In this document: positions 1-13,662 of the stretch, in pieces | How the letters are laid out: every line of letters starts with the position of its first letter | How positions within the stretch are numbered: position 1 is the first letter of the stretch | Source of the DNA: Aphrophora alni | Taxonomy: Eukaryota; Arthropoda; Insecta; Hemiptera; Aphrophoridae | DNA length: 64,000 nucleotides | Assembly: GCA_963513935.1 (NCBI GenBank) | Contig: OY740773.1 | Location: 102,719,291-102,783,290, forward strand | Direction: 5' to 3' | Position numbers and translations under genes: made by a program | Notes under the pieces: generated by a model | The model's database searches: none | What the model saw: the letters and a program-made list of their open reading frames with translations, nothing else | Told to the model about the DNA's origin: nothing

Positions 1-3000
1 TTCCTCCATATTTCACTATATCCATATATAACATATCCATGTTATAATTTTTTGAGACGTTTTGGATTATAATTTTGTTTTATTCCCTATCCTTTACCAC
101 AACATTATCATGGATAAGTAAGAATTTACTGTATTTTATAGAAATTGGGGAAGTAAGAAGACTTTTTTGTTTTTCTATAAAGAAATTTAAAACAAATTCT
201 GAACAATAAATTTGGGTAATATCAAAATTATCTAGAATGTAAAGCATCACACAATTCTTGACAAATATGTTGTATGGACCATTTTATAAAACTAATAGAA
301 AACCACAACTCAAAACATCTGATAATTAAGAACATCTCAAGATTATACAAGCTTTGTCTGCAGTACTAAGCAAGCTTTGTAAAGTAAAAATGATTAAATA
401 AGAAAAATAACTTATAATAATATAGACATAAATATTAAACAATATATATTTATAAAATAGCTATGTAGACTAAGACTAGTAGTTTTAAGGCGTGTGTTTA
501 TTGTGATGAAATTTCTTTAAATAAGTTTTTTTTTTGCTTAACTTGTTTATTTAATGTCTATTAGACTAATGAAGACGGGAGGAGAGGGAACATAAAAAAA
601 ACCTAACATTATCAATCAGGCTTGAATATGCGTAACCTTTGATGGTTCGGTAGTCTAAACTGTGATGAGATATGGGTATGTGTAAATCAACTGAGGCATT
701 TTGTATGTAACCTTTTACTAGTGTGGTAAAAATCAATATTTATTCGGTATATTTTAAAAGTAGTGACCATTTAAAATTTGTAATGCCAGATATCTTGAAA
801 ACCTATAATAGAGACAAACAATTTAGTTCTTATGTAAAATACGATAATATTGTCATTGTAACTGTACGCCAAAGGATAACCATGTTATCGATAAAATGAT
901 AAAAAGATAATTTCTTGGTAATTTTCTACAACACCCAGAAGTTTATGAGACCACTTATTCCTTATTATTATTGAGTGAATATATATTATACCTCATGCAT
1001 AAAAGAAAAATTAAAACAAAGGAAGTTGTAGTCAATTACCAAACTAAAAGGTAACATAACAAGCAATGAGTTAATGGAATCTCAAATAAAAATATGAACA
1101 GTTACACCATAAAACTGCAATTTCTTTTAACAGAGCAATGTGTCTCCATCTTCCCCTATATAGATTGATTCCCCTATATTGATACATATCAGTTTAATAT
1201 TTAATTGCTTATATTTCATAATAGAGTACAGCATGGTTCAATTGGTTAAGCTGTGTGAGTTGTTCAGCTTGTTAATCATCAAAGATTGTAAGGGTTCTAA
1301 CGAGACGCTGGCGTTATAGTTATTCTTGCATTATAATACCCCCCCCTCGTCTTTATTAGTTCAAGAGGCATAAATATATTTAAGCAATGAAATATACAGA
1401 AAAACCAGCAATGAAAACAAGTTTACAATTTGTTTTATTCTTAATTCTAACATGCGTTAAACTGCCTCAAATTTATTAAGTTTATTATATATATATATAT
1501 ATATATATATAGCCATTTAGCCCAACCTTTGTGATGATTATTTTAAAGTCCTTTTTTTACTATGCTCACATGTAATTTTTCAATAAAAAAGTGTATTCCG
1601 CATAAAATTACAATATTATTATTTTAAAATAAGGAATGTAGTGTACAAATTAACCACATTTTTTTAAAGTACATACTAGGCCTAATTTGGCTTACCTGAT
1701 AATTACAGTGATTTACATTATCGACTGAAAATTGTTGACTATTTATTTGACTGTTTGGTAATTGTTTACTTAAAGGTGGCTCTTAATTTTTGGGATTTTT
1801 TTAAATTCTCTACATACCTTACTTCTTAAGAATAAATAATATTCTCCTTGTGTCACTTTTTTTCACTGAAAAATCACTATCTAAAAGCTTTATACGTTAA
1901 GACATAATGGCAAATATTATCTAAGCAATTAGAATATTTGATGTCTTAAAACTAATGAAAGCTATGTGGTGGAAGAGAATAGCTGATGGTGAATGTGATA
2001 CAAATCGATTTTGAATGCGTTTAAAATAAATAGTAGCCTATTTATATTGCTTATGTTAACAAAAGTTCTTTTGTTCATGGTTTCGAGTTTGATAATATTG
2101 CCTTTAAAGAATTTTAAGAGTAGAAATTTCCGTTGGTCAATTTTGGTTGGATATAATCTGAATGAATCGAATCAGAAAGGTGAATGTACAATGTTCAACC
2201 AATTATTGGAGGGATAAATAAAGTTGTATTCACTTACTAATGGTTCCAAACTAACATATTAAGAAGCTGTTTAATAGATTTATATCGCTAGACTTTTATT
2301 TAAGGCTGAATCTTCTTACTTGATTGAAATATGATGCTGTCTCTTTGGATACTTTGTTTGAGTAGAATGTGCCAAAACCTTTGCTACTTCTTCCTTTCCC
2401 TCCCAAGTGATGACTCCTTTTTCTCTTTTTTTAATTCCCTTAGGGAGGGAGGGAGAGAGAGAGAGAGAGACTTCTAGGTCCTACTAAAACCCTTCCACAA
2501 GAAAGTAGGCTAGAAAGTATCTTCCAAATATTCGATAATCAAATTCAGTTGATAGGTCACATATTATAGCACTCCGAGAGAAACTTTAATATTATTTTTT
2601 ACTAAAAAATTTTAATTCAATATTTATAAATTTAAATTACAATTATTTTATTTGTTGTTCTCAGTCAGTTTGAATGAGAATAGATAATTTTCACAACAAT
2701 GTTTTTGGTTATTGATTCCTATTATGTATCACTAATAGTTTTTTTTTTAAATATACCTATTTACCTGTGAGAATTTCAAAATGTGTAGATTAATACATAT
2801 ATTATGTATGTTTATTAAAACAGAAAACTGAATACAGGTTGTGATGGCCTTAACTGTGTTTAACATGTCCTATACATGACATCTATTTTATATACATTAT
2901 ATTACATTTATTTATTTGTTTTGTATTCTTGTATTAACTTGTTCAGTTTTTGAAATCTATGTTTCTTATTATTGTTTTTCAATGTTTGTTTATTCTTAGT

Positions 3001-3175
3001 TTTTCTTCATTTGTTTAGTAGGCCCTATCATCATATAATTTCCCATAATTGTATTGTATTGCTGCATGCAACTCATGTTTTATATGCCTATATGGACACT
3101 GATTTCCAAGAGTTTTTTCAATATGTAGGCTACTAAAAAGAAATAAAATAAAGGTTTTTTTATATCTGTTTTCAG
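1..3175. other. 5' flank or first intron of THOC1, no gene recognised
   Basis: AT-rich sequence. It holds a (TA)n run at 1486-1511, a short GA run near 2455-2470 and the tRNA-like stretch listed separately. The short ORF at 2011-2217 resembles nothing known to me. I looked for a start exon of about 20 codons ending in phase 0 before a GT donor and found no convincing one. Confidence 0.6.
1233..1303 (+). repeat. tRNA-like pol III promoter remnant (possible SINE head)
   Basis: Box A-like TGGTTCAATTGG at 1234-1245 and box B-like GGGTTCTAACGA at 1292-1303, spaced as in a tRNA with a long variable arm. No clean cloverleaf or acceptor stem is visible. It may be a tRNA-derived SINE head or chance. 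Confidence 0.3.
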
Positions 3176-3249
3176 GAGGCAGTAAAGGCAAGTGTAGCGA
3201 GTAAAAATGTTGATGCCATCCAAAAGATGTTCAATTCTCTTACAACGAT
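3176..3249 (+). CDS. THOC1: THOC1 first visible exon
   Basis: Preceded by a polypyrimidine tract and TTTTCAG, followed by GTAAGT. It reads [19 protein letters not shown] and on, matching the human stretch that begins REALNNKNIKPL. It starts on a codon boundary, so the missing first exon should end in phase 0. Two bases of an Ile codon carry over to the next exon. Confidence 0.85.
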
Positions 3250-6200
3250 GTAAGTTAATTTATAGTATTAAATATTTTAGTGTAACTTGTACTATCATAT
3301 TTCTCCTGAAGTAGTAACACAGTATTGAAATAATATGATTACATACCCTTAATGGTTCACCTACAGTATCGGCATGACAATCCCAAGAGAACCTACTTGG
3401 ATGTACACCTTTTTTTCATACTGATCCATGTATGTATTGGCAAGAAAAATTATGCAAGACTTGTAAACTACCTGTCTTTCTCTGTGCATATATAAACTAC
3501 AGATGAAACTTTACAACAAACAGTCTCCTTATATTCTCACTTTCCTCTGTCATTGAGATATTAACATATTCTCTGTTTGAAGTTATTTGTTAATGATGGA
3601 AGTTCAATTTTATTATTGTACATTTTTCGGACATTTGCCATCATTTGTGTACAGATACACTTTCAAAAGTCCCTTACCACACTGACTTGGGAATAAACAA
3701 AATAACAAAAAACGAAAATTTTTGTTTTTTGTTATTTTGTTTATTCCCAAGTGTGGTAAGGGACTTTTGAAAGTGTATCTGTATATATTGTCACCACAGT
3801 GCTCTGGTCTTTGTTTATCATTTGTGTGTTAAAAATTCAAAACACGACGTTCCGGGAATAAGAATCAATTCCCGTTATCAAGTGACTAAAAACTAAAGAA
3901 ACATGAAACTAGAAACTAAGCCTATGTGAGAAGTAAAATTAAATAAGAATACCACCAACCTTAATATCTAAGCATGCATCTCAGAGCTGAAGCTGAGAAG
4001 TCATAAAAACACAATCACGGTAAGCACACAACTAACGGCAAGTACGTGTTGTTGTATCAAAGATACAGCAACAAGTGACGTGGTCCAGAAGGCGTGACAA
4101 ACTATTAGGGGAGTGGCCTATTGTTAGTTGTATTAAGCTTCCTAACCCGAGAACGGGTTACAACCTCTTGTGGCGATTTAACAGGTAAAATTTCAGCTTG
4201 TTTATTAGTTATAGGGATATTATAATCAAATTTTAGTTCTTTTTTTAATCATGGGAGCCATAATGGCCTTACTTCTATATTTGATTGGCTGATAGGATTG
4301 TCCGTTTGTTTTATATACAAGGCTTCAATTATTTTACGTTTGTATAGGTTACTTTCCCGTGTTTTGAATTTTTAACACACAAGTGATGGCAAATGTGTGA
4401 AAAATGTACAATAATAAAATTGACATATTATTGTTATTATCTGTAAAGCATTAAAAACAGACCTTACTTTGAAAAGAAAAAATAGTGTTTTTACGTGGAA
4501 TTCACTTTTTCACTGTAAAAAGATAAATTCAAAATACTACCAAATTTGTATAAAAAATACGTTTTTTATTTTGTACTATCCACTTTTTATTACAATAAAT
4601 ACAAAATAAAAAATTGTGTTTTATTATCTTTAAACATGGAATTCCACCAAGAACCATCGGTCTCAACAGTAATGGGGGGGGGGGAGAAGTAGGTTATGTA
4701 AAGTCTAGGGAATTGCTGTTACTGAAGTAATTACAGATGATGAGCTACTAGATATTACATAATAAAGTGAGTATCAACAAGTATCGATTATCGATTAGAC
4801 TGCATATACGTAATTTACAACTTTTGGCAATAATTTTACTTTTTTGTGAAATAAATATAAAATAATTTAACCTTAACAAACTTGTCTTTTTTCAACCAAA
4901 TTATTAATATAATTCAACTATTGTTTACATGAAATACTGTTTACATGTGATTATCAAAATAGTCATATTTTGTACATGTATTCAACATATTGGATAACTC
5001 CTCTATTAAAACAATAGAGGAGTTATCCAATATGTTGAATACATGTTTGTCCCAAAATTATTTTCAATTCAATAATGAATATTATAAACAAAGCAAGGGA
5101 CTGGTAATGGGCTGCCCTTTGTCTAGCATAATGGCGGAAATATTTTTAAATTATATAGAGATTAATAATGTAATGACCACTAATATAATCTATTATCACC
5201 GGTATGTTGATGACATTATAGTTTTGTATCGTGGCACAAACAGACAAATCCAAAGTTTTGCAACATTTCTGAATAATATTCATCCATCTTTACAATTCAA
5301 AACAGAAACAGAACAGAATAATAGTATAAATTACCTCGACCTTACCATTTAGAAAGTGGCTGGAAGGCATCTGTTCAAAATATACAGGAAACCCACAAAC
5401 ACAGACCATACTATACATATTAGTTCAAACCACCCCCATTCGCACAAAATGGCTGCATACAACAGCCTCATATACAGACTTCGTACAGTACCAATGGCAT
5501 ACGAGGATTTCACAGAGGAATATAATATAATTAAATACATAGCTTCAAAAAATGGATACAACCCCACCATTGTGGATAAATTATTAAAAAAACAAGAGAT
5601 AAAGGCTGCAAAACCCAGAACCAAGACAGATAACAAATACATTTCAGTGCCATACAACCATAGAATACATAACTCATTGAGCAACGCCTTCAGAAAAATA
5701 GGTTACATTACAACGTATAGCACTAAGAATAATTTGTCGCAAATACTCAATAGAAATACAAACAACAACAATAAATTCCAACAAACAGGAGTATACCAGA
5801 TAACATGCGCTGACTGCCTCAAAAAATACATAGGACAGACTGGTCGATCGTTTTATAAGAGATTCAAAGAACATCTTCCTCCCGCAATACAATCAGCACA
5901 ACCCCCGAAAACAGAGTCAAAATTTGCTGAACACATTATGGAAACAGCGCACGGATATGATGTGATTGACAAATCTTTGACAATTCTACATAAGTGCGGA
6001 AAGGGAAGGCGCATGAATGCTCTTGAACAGTATGAAATATACAAAGTTTTCAGGACAGACGAAGAAACACTACTTAATGACAAACTAATTTCAACTCCAA
6101 TCCATTGTTCGACATAGTAATAGATATTGCAGAAGCAAATACAGATAAGAACTGTGCTCAACCCTATACCAACAGTATAGCCATGGATAGTGAACAGACC

Positions 6201-9200
6201 ACACACACTAAAAATGTGCGAGCGTGTATTCGTTAATATTTGTAAACTCGTGTGCATAAGTGTTTTTACGTGTAATATGTGTTTTTAATTTTATAATGAC
6301 GAAGGGCGGCAGTCCTTAACTTGAAAATGGCTGAATAGCCGAAACGGCCGTCATTGGAAGTTTTAAATAGGACTATTGGACGGTAAGTTCAAAAAAGTTT
6401 ACTTATTTAATAAAAACTTGGTGATAATGACGTTCTATGAACATGCGTCCATACGATATGTGAATCTTGAATTAGTTGTTGTTTAGGTAATTTATCTATG
6501 GACATTGTTTACCTCGATAGTTAAAATATAGTAAAAGTCTCATTTATTAACACGGTTTGGCAATTGGAAGTTCGAATTTATCTGTTATAAATTAAGATTC
6601 TTACGTAATATTTATGTTGAAATTTAACAGTTGAAGAATAGTTTATTTAAAGAGTGCTGATTATAACTCAGGATCTCGACTTAATCTTTGAAACATTATC
6701 TTGTTGTGGAAATATAAGTATTTCATTAGTTATTGGATAACTGCATTATTATTATTGGTTATGATTAGAATCAAACAACCTGATAAGATTTAAGGATAAT
6801 TAAAGTTTTTAATATAGGCCCAAGAGAGTCAATTATTAGCTTATTGCAAAGATATATAGGTACCTACTTTTTGTTGACCTATTTGATTTGTTTTCATTAT
6901 TATATCAATAAATTAAAGAATATCAGCTTTTGTCCTTTTATAATCCTTAATTTATTGAAGTTTGAATATAAATTAGATTATAAATTGAGTCCTGTTTAGT
7001 TTTATATTGAATTTGATCAGAGTTCATTATTGTTAACTAGTTTTAGTGTTATGTTTTATATATTGATATCCTAATTTTACTTAGATTTTAGTTCCCAGTT
7101 TTGGTTTTTAAAATATTTAGGAGAAATTTTTGCTTACTTGATTTTAGTTATCACCACTTGGTTTTTATGTTAGATTATCTTTAAAGGGTGCCATGACAGT
7201 GACTTAGTCCAACTTATGTTAGATTATCTTTAAAGATGTGCCATGACAGTGACTTTGTCCAACTTATGTTAGACTATCTTTAAAGGGTGCCATGACAGTG
7301 ACTTTGTCCAACTTATGTTAGACTATCTTTAAAGGGTGCCATGGCAGTGACTTAGTCCAACTTATGTTAGACTATCTTTAAAGGGCGCCATGACAGTGAC
7401 TTTGTCCAACTTATGTTAGATTATCTTTAAAGGGTGCTATGACAGTGACTTAGTCCAACTTATGTTAGATTATCTTTAAAGATGTGCCATGACAGTGACT
7501 TTGTCCAACTTATGTTAGACTATCTTTAAAGGGTGCCATGACAGTGACTTTGTCCAACTTATGTTAGATTATCTTTAAAGGGTGCCATTGCAGTGACTTT
7601 GTCCAACTTATGTTAGACTATCTTTAAAGGGTGCCATGGCAGTGACTTAGTCCAACTTATGTTAGACTATCTTTAAAGGGCGCCATGACAGTGACTTTGT
7701 CCAACTTATGTTAGATTATCTTTAAAGGGTGCCATGGCAGTGACTTAGTCCAACTTATGTTAGACTATCTTTAAAGGGTGCCATGGCAGTGACTTAGTCC
7801 AACTTATGTTAGACTATCTTTAAAGGGTGCCATGACAGTGACTTTGTCCAACTTATGTTAGATTATCTTTAAAGGGTGCCATGACAGTGACTTTGTCCAA
7901 CTTATGTTAGATTATCTTTAAAGGGTGCCATGACAGTGACTTTGTCCAACTTTTGTTAGATTATCTTTAAAGGGTGCAATGACAGTGACTTTGTCCAACT
8001 TATGTTCGACTATCTTTAAAGGGTGCCATGACAGTGACTTTGTCCAACTTATGTTAGATTATCTTTAAAGGGTGCCATGACAGTGACTTTGTCCAACTTA
8101 TGTTAGATTATCTTTAAAGGGTGCCATGGCAGTGACTTTGTCCAACTTATGTTAGATTATTGTCCACTGGGCTAAAACATTTTACTTATAGAAGATTTAT
8201 GTTGAGCGATGCTTAATAATGTTGACTACAGATACCTATTTTCCAAGAGCTGACATAATTTATTTGGTAGTCACATTTTCAGATGTTCTGGACCTATTGC
8301 AATTGAAGGAAAAGATAAAGAAACTAAAATCATTCACATAATATATGTTCCTAGGAAAAAAGAAATTAACAAATTGTTAATATAGCTATAAACAGTACAA
8401 AATTAAAATGTCTCACTCGTGTCGGCTATGTGTGCTCTGCATTGAACATTCACTTTGCTACCGTATCTTAATCTATCTATAAGGAAGAGAAATAAACTGA
8501 TTGACAGTTTAAAAATTTGGATATTGACACCTCACCATAATTGTTAATATTATCAAAACATTTGTTTAATTACTAAACCATAAAATGTCACTAAATACAT
8601 TATTAACTACAGAACACAAATACTATTTTTGTAATTTATTTTCAGAAGCGAATTGGAAAAACGGTCAGCATTAGATCAAGTTCTGCGTGATTATCTACTC
8701 ACACTATTGACTGGAAATTTGCAACCCGTCTCAAAGTGGGAAACATATTTAAGTCTTTGTATTGAAGCGTGCTGCAAAGAAATGGTTACAACAACAATGC
8801 CCGTCGTTCTACTTGGTGAAATTTTTGATGGTTCTACATTGGATAAATGTGAAGAACTATTTAAATTTGTTGAAAATAATGTTTTTATCTGGAAAGAAGA
8901 AATGTTTTTCGGTGCTTGCAAGAACAACCTTTTGAGAATGTGCAATGGTAAGATTTAAATAAGTTTGTATCTTAATGTCATTGTATTGCTTTAAAGTTAC
9001 TTTCACAAAAACTACTGAATAATCAGAAAGGACCCTTTTATGTTTATTTTATAATATATGAAATGTCAACTACTTGCGACCAAGTGACGGACCATAAAAG
9101 GTGTAGCTATATAGTAACCGGTTTGACTTTTAAATATTTCATTCTTGAAAAGAAATAATGCTATAGTTCCTCTTTTGGTAGTTTCTTTATTAGTTCTGTC

Positions 9201-12200
9201 GCTTTTGCCTTTACTGCATTTATAGACTCAAAATGGGTCCATTTCAATACAGACTTTCCTTCAGGATAGGTGAACTTTTATATGAGGCACTTTCCCCCAC
9301 ATAGTAGCCTCTTCACTACAACCGTTTTGGATTTGGGAAGGTGACCAGAATAATTTTCATTCTATATTCTTTCCTGGGTTGTTCGTCTTTTTTTACCGTA
9401 CTCAGGCTACTTATGAAACCGTGAGGACCACATGAGATCAGCACCTCTAAAATATTCAGGGGCCATATGCCCTACTGACTTCATCAAATTTTTCTAGAGC
9501 AAACACTTTACACTCATACAGAAAATGTTCTGATGATTCCCACTGGAGTAGAACTGACAGGTATTCTGACTTGGAAAATTGGATAAACCACTTTACTTGT
9601 CAGTAATTTCCTCCAAATGGATAGACCAGCATATCTGGCCTCAGCCATATTCCTTAGATATGCCTTAACCCTTCACAAAAATTCTGGACCACAAAAGTGT
9701 CTTTAAGCATCAGCTCTAGCAAGATGATCAACAGCCTCTTTCCCCTCTATACTGAATGTCCAGGCACTCATTTTAGGGTGACTTTGTTCAACCTATCCAT
9801 GTCATTCACCACTTTAAAGCTCTCCTACAATAGCCTGGACTCAAATTTGAATGATTTCAATGCTTTTAGAGTGGTTTGGGTATCTGACAGTGTATATTGG
9901 GAGTTTAGCGTATATTTTCCCTCTTTTTAGGATCTTTCTGGTGCAGAGATCTGTAGCTATGATCTCGGCTTGGAATATTGATATGAAGGAGCCAAGAGCC
10001 ATAGATAATCTGTCTCTAGTCCATATAGTCCGGCCCCAACTCCACTATTTGTCTTGGAGCACCATACGTGAAATTCTCTTTTATTTTAAGTCCTTTACCA
10101 TTACACTTTAGGCAGTTGTAACAGTGACCTTGAAAGAGCTATCAAAGTTAAGTTTCTTTCTCATTACGTCCGATACCTTAAAACTCAAAAAAAAAAAAAA
10201 AAAATCTGCCAGATCTCCTGGTTTATAATTAACAGCCTCAAGTCTCTCAATGACTCCTTCTTCACAACCGATTTGGTAAATTTTTACACATTTTTGTACA
10301 CAATTTTAAAGAATTTAAACTATCACTACATTTACACATCAACCTATCTGAAAAATCAGCTTTACCTTTTAATTTATAAATAATTAAAAATTTTCTGTCT
10401 TTTGTTTTTAGATTTGCTGCGTCGTTTGTCTCGTTCCCAAAATACTGTGTTTTGTGGACGAATTCTTCTATTCTTGGCCAAATTTTTTCCTTTTTCTGAA
10501 CGTTCAGGTAAGTGTCTTATATTTTGTATTTCTACTGCTCATGATTTTTTACATTAACATCACATCATAAAATCAAATATTTATTATCATTTAATAGACA
10601 TTTGTGGCTTTTAAAACAGGTGTAGTTAATAGTATAAAAATATTTGATTAAAATTCGCTAATGCAGTTGTCATTTGGATTTGAAAATATAATTTGCAAAT
10701 TTATTTAATATTACGAGCTCTGTCGTGAAGATATCTAGACATTTAATATTAACATCCAGCATTGTTCCTATGTTTCAAAACACTGCAATGTTTGTAGAAA
10801 GCTGTCTTATCGTGGACTTAATTGATGATTTGAAATCTCTTCCTTTTCAATGGTGATTTTACCTTTGAGGAAATCAAGAAACCACATTAAACCAAATCTG
10901 AGTTATAGTGGGCTGAGCCGTCCGAATGATTCCTCATTTTAACCGTTAAATCCAGCACGAGATGCCGAAGATTATTTTTTGTTTTGTTAGTGTTTAGATT
11001 CGTGGATAAGTGTGTAAGAAAGTTAGTGCAATTATTTGCACCATTTATTTGAATATATAGATGTTGTTTAATCATTTAATGACAAGATTTTCAATTACAA
11101 TTATTTTGTTAGGCTTGAATATTGTAAGCGAGTTCAACTTGGAAAATATTACAGAGTTTAGTGGAGATGACACAATGGATTTCTCTCAAATAGAAGACAA
11201 AGAGGATGCAATGGATGAAAAGAAATCTGAAAAGTAAGTTCCTAATTAGTTTTTGGCAGTAACTTCCCAGCCCACAAATAGTACTTTTTTTAAATTGTAC
11301 AATATATGTATTTTTTTTTTTTTTCAAGTACAGTATCAGTATATTATTACAATGTTAAATATAAGCTACAAATTATAAGTAGTATTTATTGATGCTGAGT
11401 AACATATTTAATTTTCACTTCCTGTTTTAAATAGAAATCCTATTTTATTATTCTGTTTGTTCAATAAAAATAAAGTTTGTTCAGTAGTCAGTATAAATAT
11501 AGATGCATTGTAGATCATATGTCTGTTCATTATATAAGCCATAGGCACTGGCACATGCATAAAAGGATGTGCACAGTTACTATTGAGCAAATTAATGACG
11601 TTAATGCCACCCTTTATATTTCAGTTTATCATCTATATTATTCATTCTAATTTATTGAATGTGAAGGGTAGTTCATTTTATTCCTTTATTTTTGCTTCAA
11701 ATTAACGACAATTATTAGAATTCAGTATATCTTGATTAATTCTATCGACAATAATTAAAAACAAGATAGGTAAGGTTAGGTTAGGTTTTGTTATTATTTG
11801 TAACGTAAGAATTAACTCTAGTACCTTATTTTAAGTCGGTGTAATTGAATGTAGGATTGAACATATTTTAAATAATCCATAGTAGTTTCATCTGGTGACC
11901 CTAGACTAAATACTGAGCCTACATTATAATGATTGTGCATCCATTAGTTTAATATGCATTTATTTTTTCTCCTGTCTCTCCAGTATTTTTACGACTGAAG
12001 TGATTTTTAACTGACACCATAATTAATTGCATTTTCAATTAATATATTTGTTTCTCTTCTTGTGCATAAATTATATTTCTTATATTATATTATAATTATT
12101 ATATATTAGAATAACTAAGGAAATCAGTAATTTGTAAATAATTATAAAACCTTAAAGGAAGGTAAATATTGAATCCTACATAAAGAGGTACCAGTAAGAT

Positions 12201-13631
12201 TTATCAAAATTGATTGGTAAATTTTAAATTTTTGAAACTGAAGTTTTACCTTAAGATCTTGGTAATTGTCAACATTTACTATAACGAGGTGATATATATA
12301 AAGGTGCATGAGGGTTTTTATAATGTACTCATGTAATATGAAATCGATTGAAAACAAATCGGACTTAAAAAGAAAATTGAAAACGAAAATTAATTACAGT
12401 GAAACTTGGATAATTCGAACCTCAAGGGATCAGTAAAAAAATTCGAATTATCCAAAAATTCGAATTAACAAAGTTCTTTCAAAAGGGTAAGAAAATACTC
12501 AAACTTTAAGTTTTCACAAAAAGACTTTTATTAAAAATAATTTTACATAGATTTTTAACAACTTAACTGCTTATATTATGTACCACCTTTACATAATGGT
12601 ATCCATTCAACAAAGCACCTTAACGGACATAATACAGTGGAGTAACTGTCTCGTGAATAACCTCAAAAGTTTAAAATGATAAAATAAAACTAACATGTAC
12701 AATTCATATATTTAACTAGCAATCTAGTAAGTCTCAGAGAAATTGTATCTACTGCTTTTCAAAAAAAGTTGAGATCTTTACTTGTTTCCTACAATTAAGT
12801 CTCTCGGCCATCACAAAGGAATCTAACAAATTTAAGGAACGGAAAACAGCGTCACTTACAAGCGCCGGCCAAAGACGTGTGATGTAGGCCAAACAGTCGA
12901 GTAGGGCGGGGGGAAGGGGTGGGTGCGACAACCTTGAAGCTATACAGCCCGTGTTAAAGGGCCAGCGAGGGATTTTGACTGCATGCCAATGATACGTTGT
13001 TTTTTGGGAATTTCTGGCCCAACCGTTTGACTTTCGATCAGCTTTTTTCATGTAGAAACTTCGAATTATCCAAAATATAATTCGAATTAACCACGATTTT
13101 TTAGTATTGATTATACATGAAATGCTAGGGACCAGGAGAAAAATTCGAATGAAGGAAGATTTTGAATTATAGAAGTTCGAATTAGCCACGAATTTATTTT
13201 ATAAAGTATAATATGTTGCCTTGGACTGTTTAATATATAATATAGTTAATTACCTTAGAGGTTGTCCTCAGTCCGTATTATAGTTATGGCTACAGCGCTG
13301 TTTCGCCGAACACTGTTAGCTTCGTCAGGCCCGCACTAACACATACACACGTAACACAACATAAGTAGACACCATACCTGCAGCTGGACAACTAAGACCT
13401 TATAATGTGGCCACAAACAATTTTATTATTTATGTACGACGAGTCATACTCTGATTTTATATGTGTTAGTGTTGTGTTGTGTTACATGTTTATGTGTTAG
13501 TGCGGGCCTGACGAAGCCGACAGTGTTCGGCGAAACAGCGCTGTAGCCATAACTATAATACGGACTGACGACAACCTCTAAGGTAATTAACTATATTATA
13601 AACATTTATGATTTGACTATGGTTGAAAATA

Positions 13632-13662
<31 letters not shown>

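Noticed and set aside
1233..1303. Functional tRNA gene
   Set aside because: Box A and box B are present, but no acceptor stem or anticodon arm folds convincingly; kept only as a weak SINE-head candidate.
2011..2217. 68-codon ORF upstream of THOC1
   Set aside because: Low-complexity hydrophobic text, no GT donor in a suitable phase, and no similarity to the THOC1 N-terminus.
7165..8160. CRISPR-like array
   Set aside because: Units are contiguous with no unique spacers, in a eukaryotic intron: a minisatellite.
9697..10111. Two + strand ORFs
   Set aside because: Shadows of the antisense RNase H fragment.
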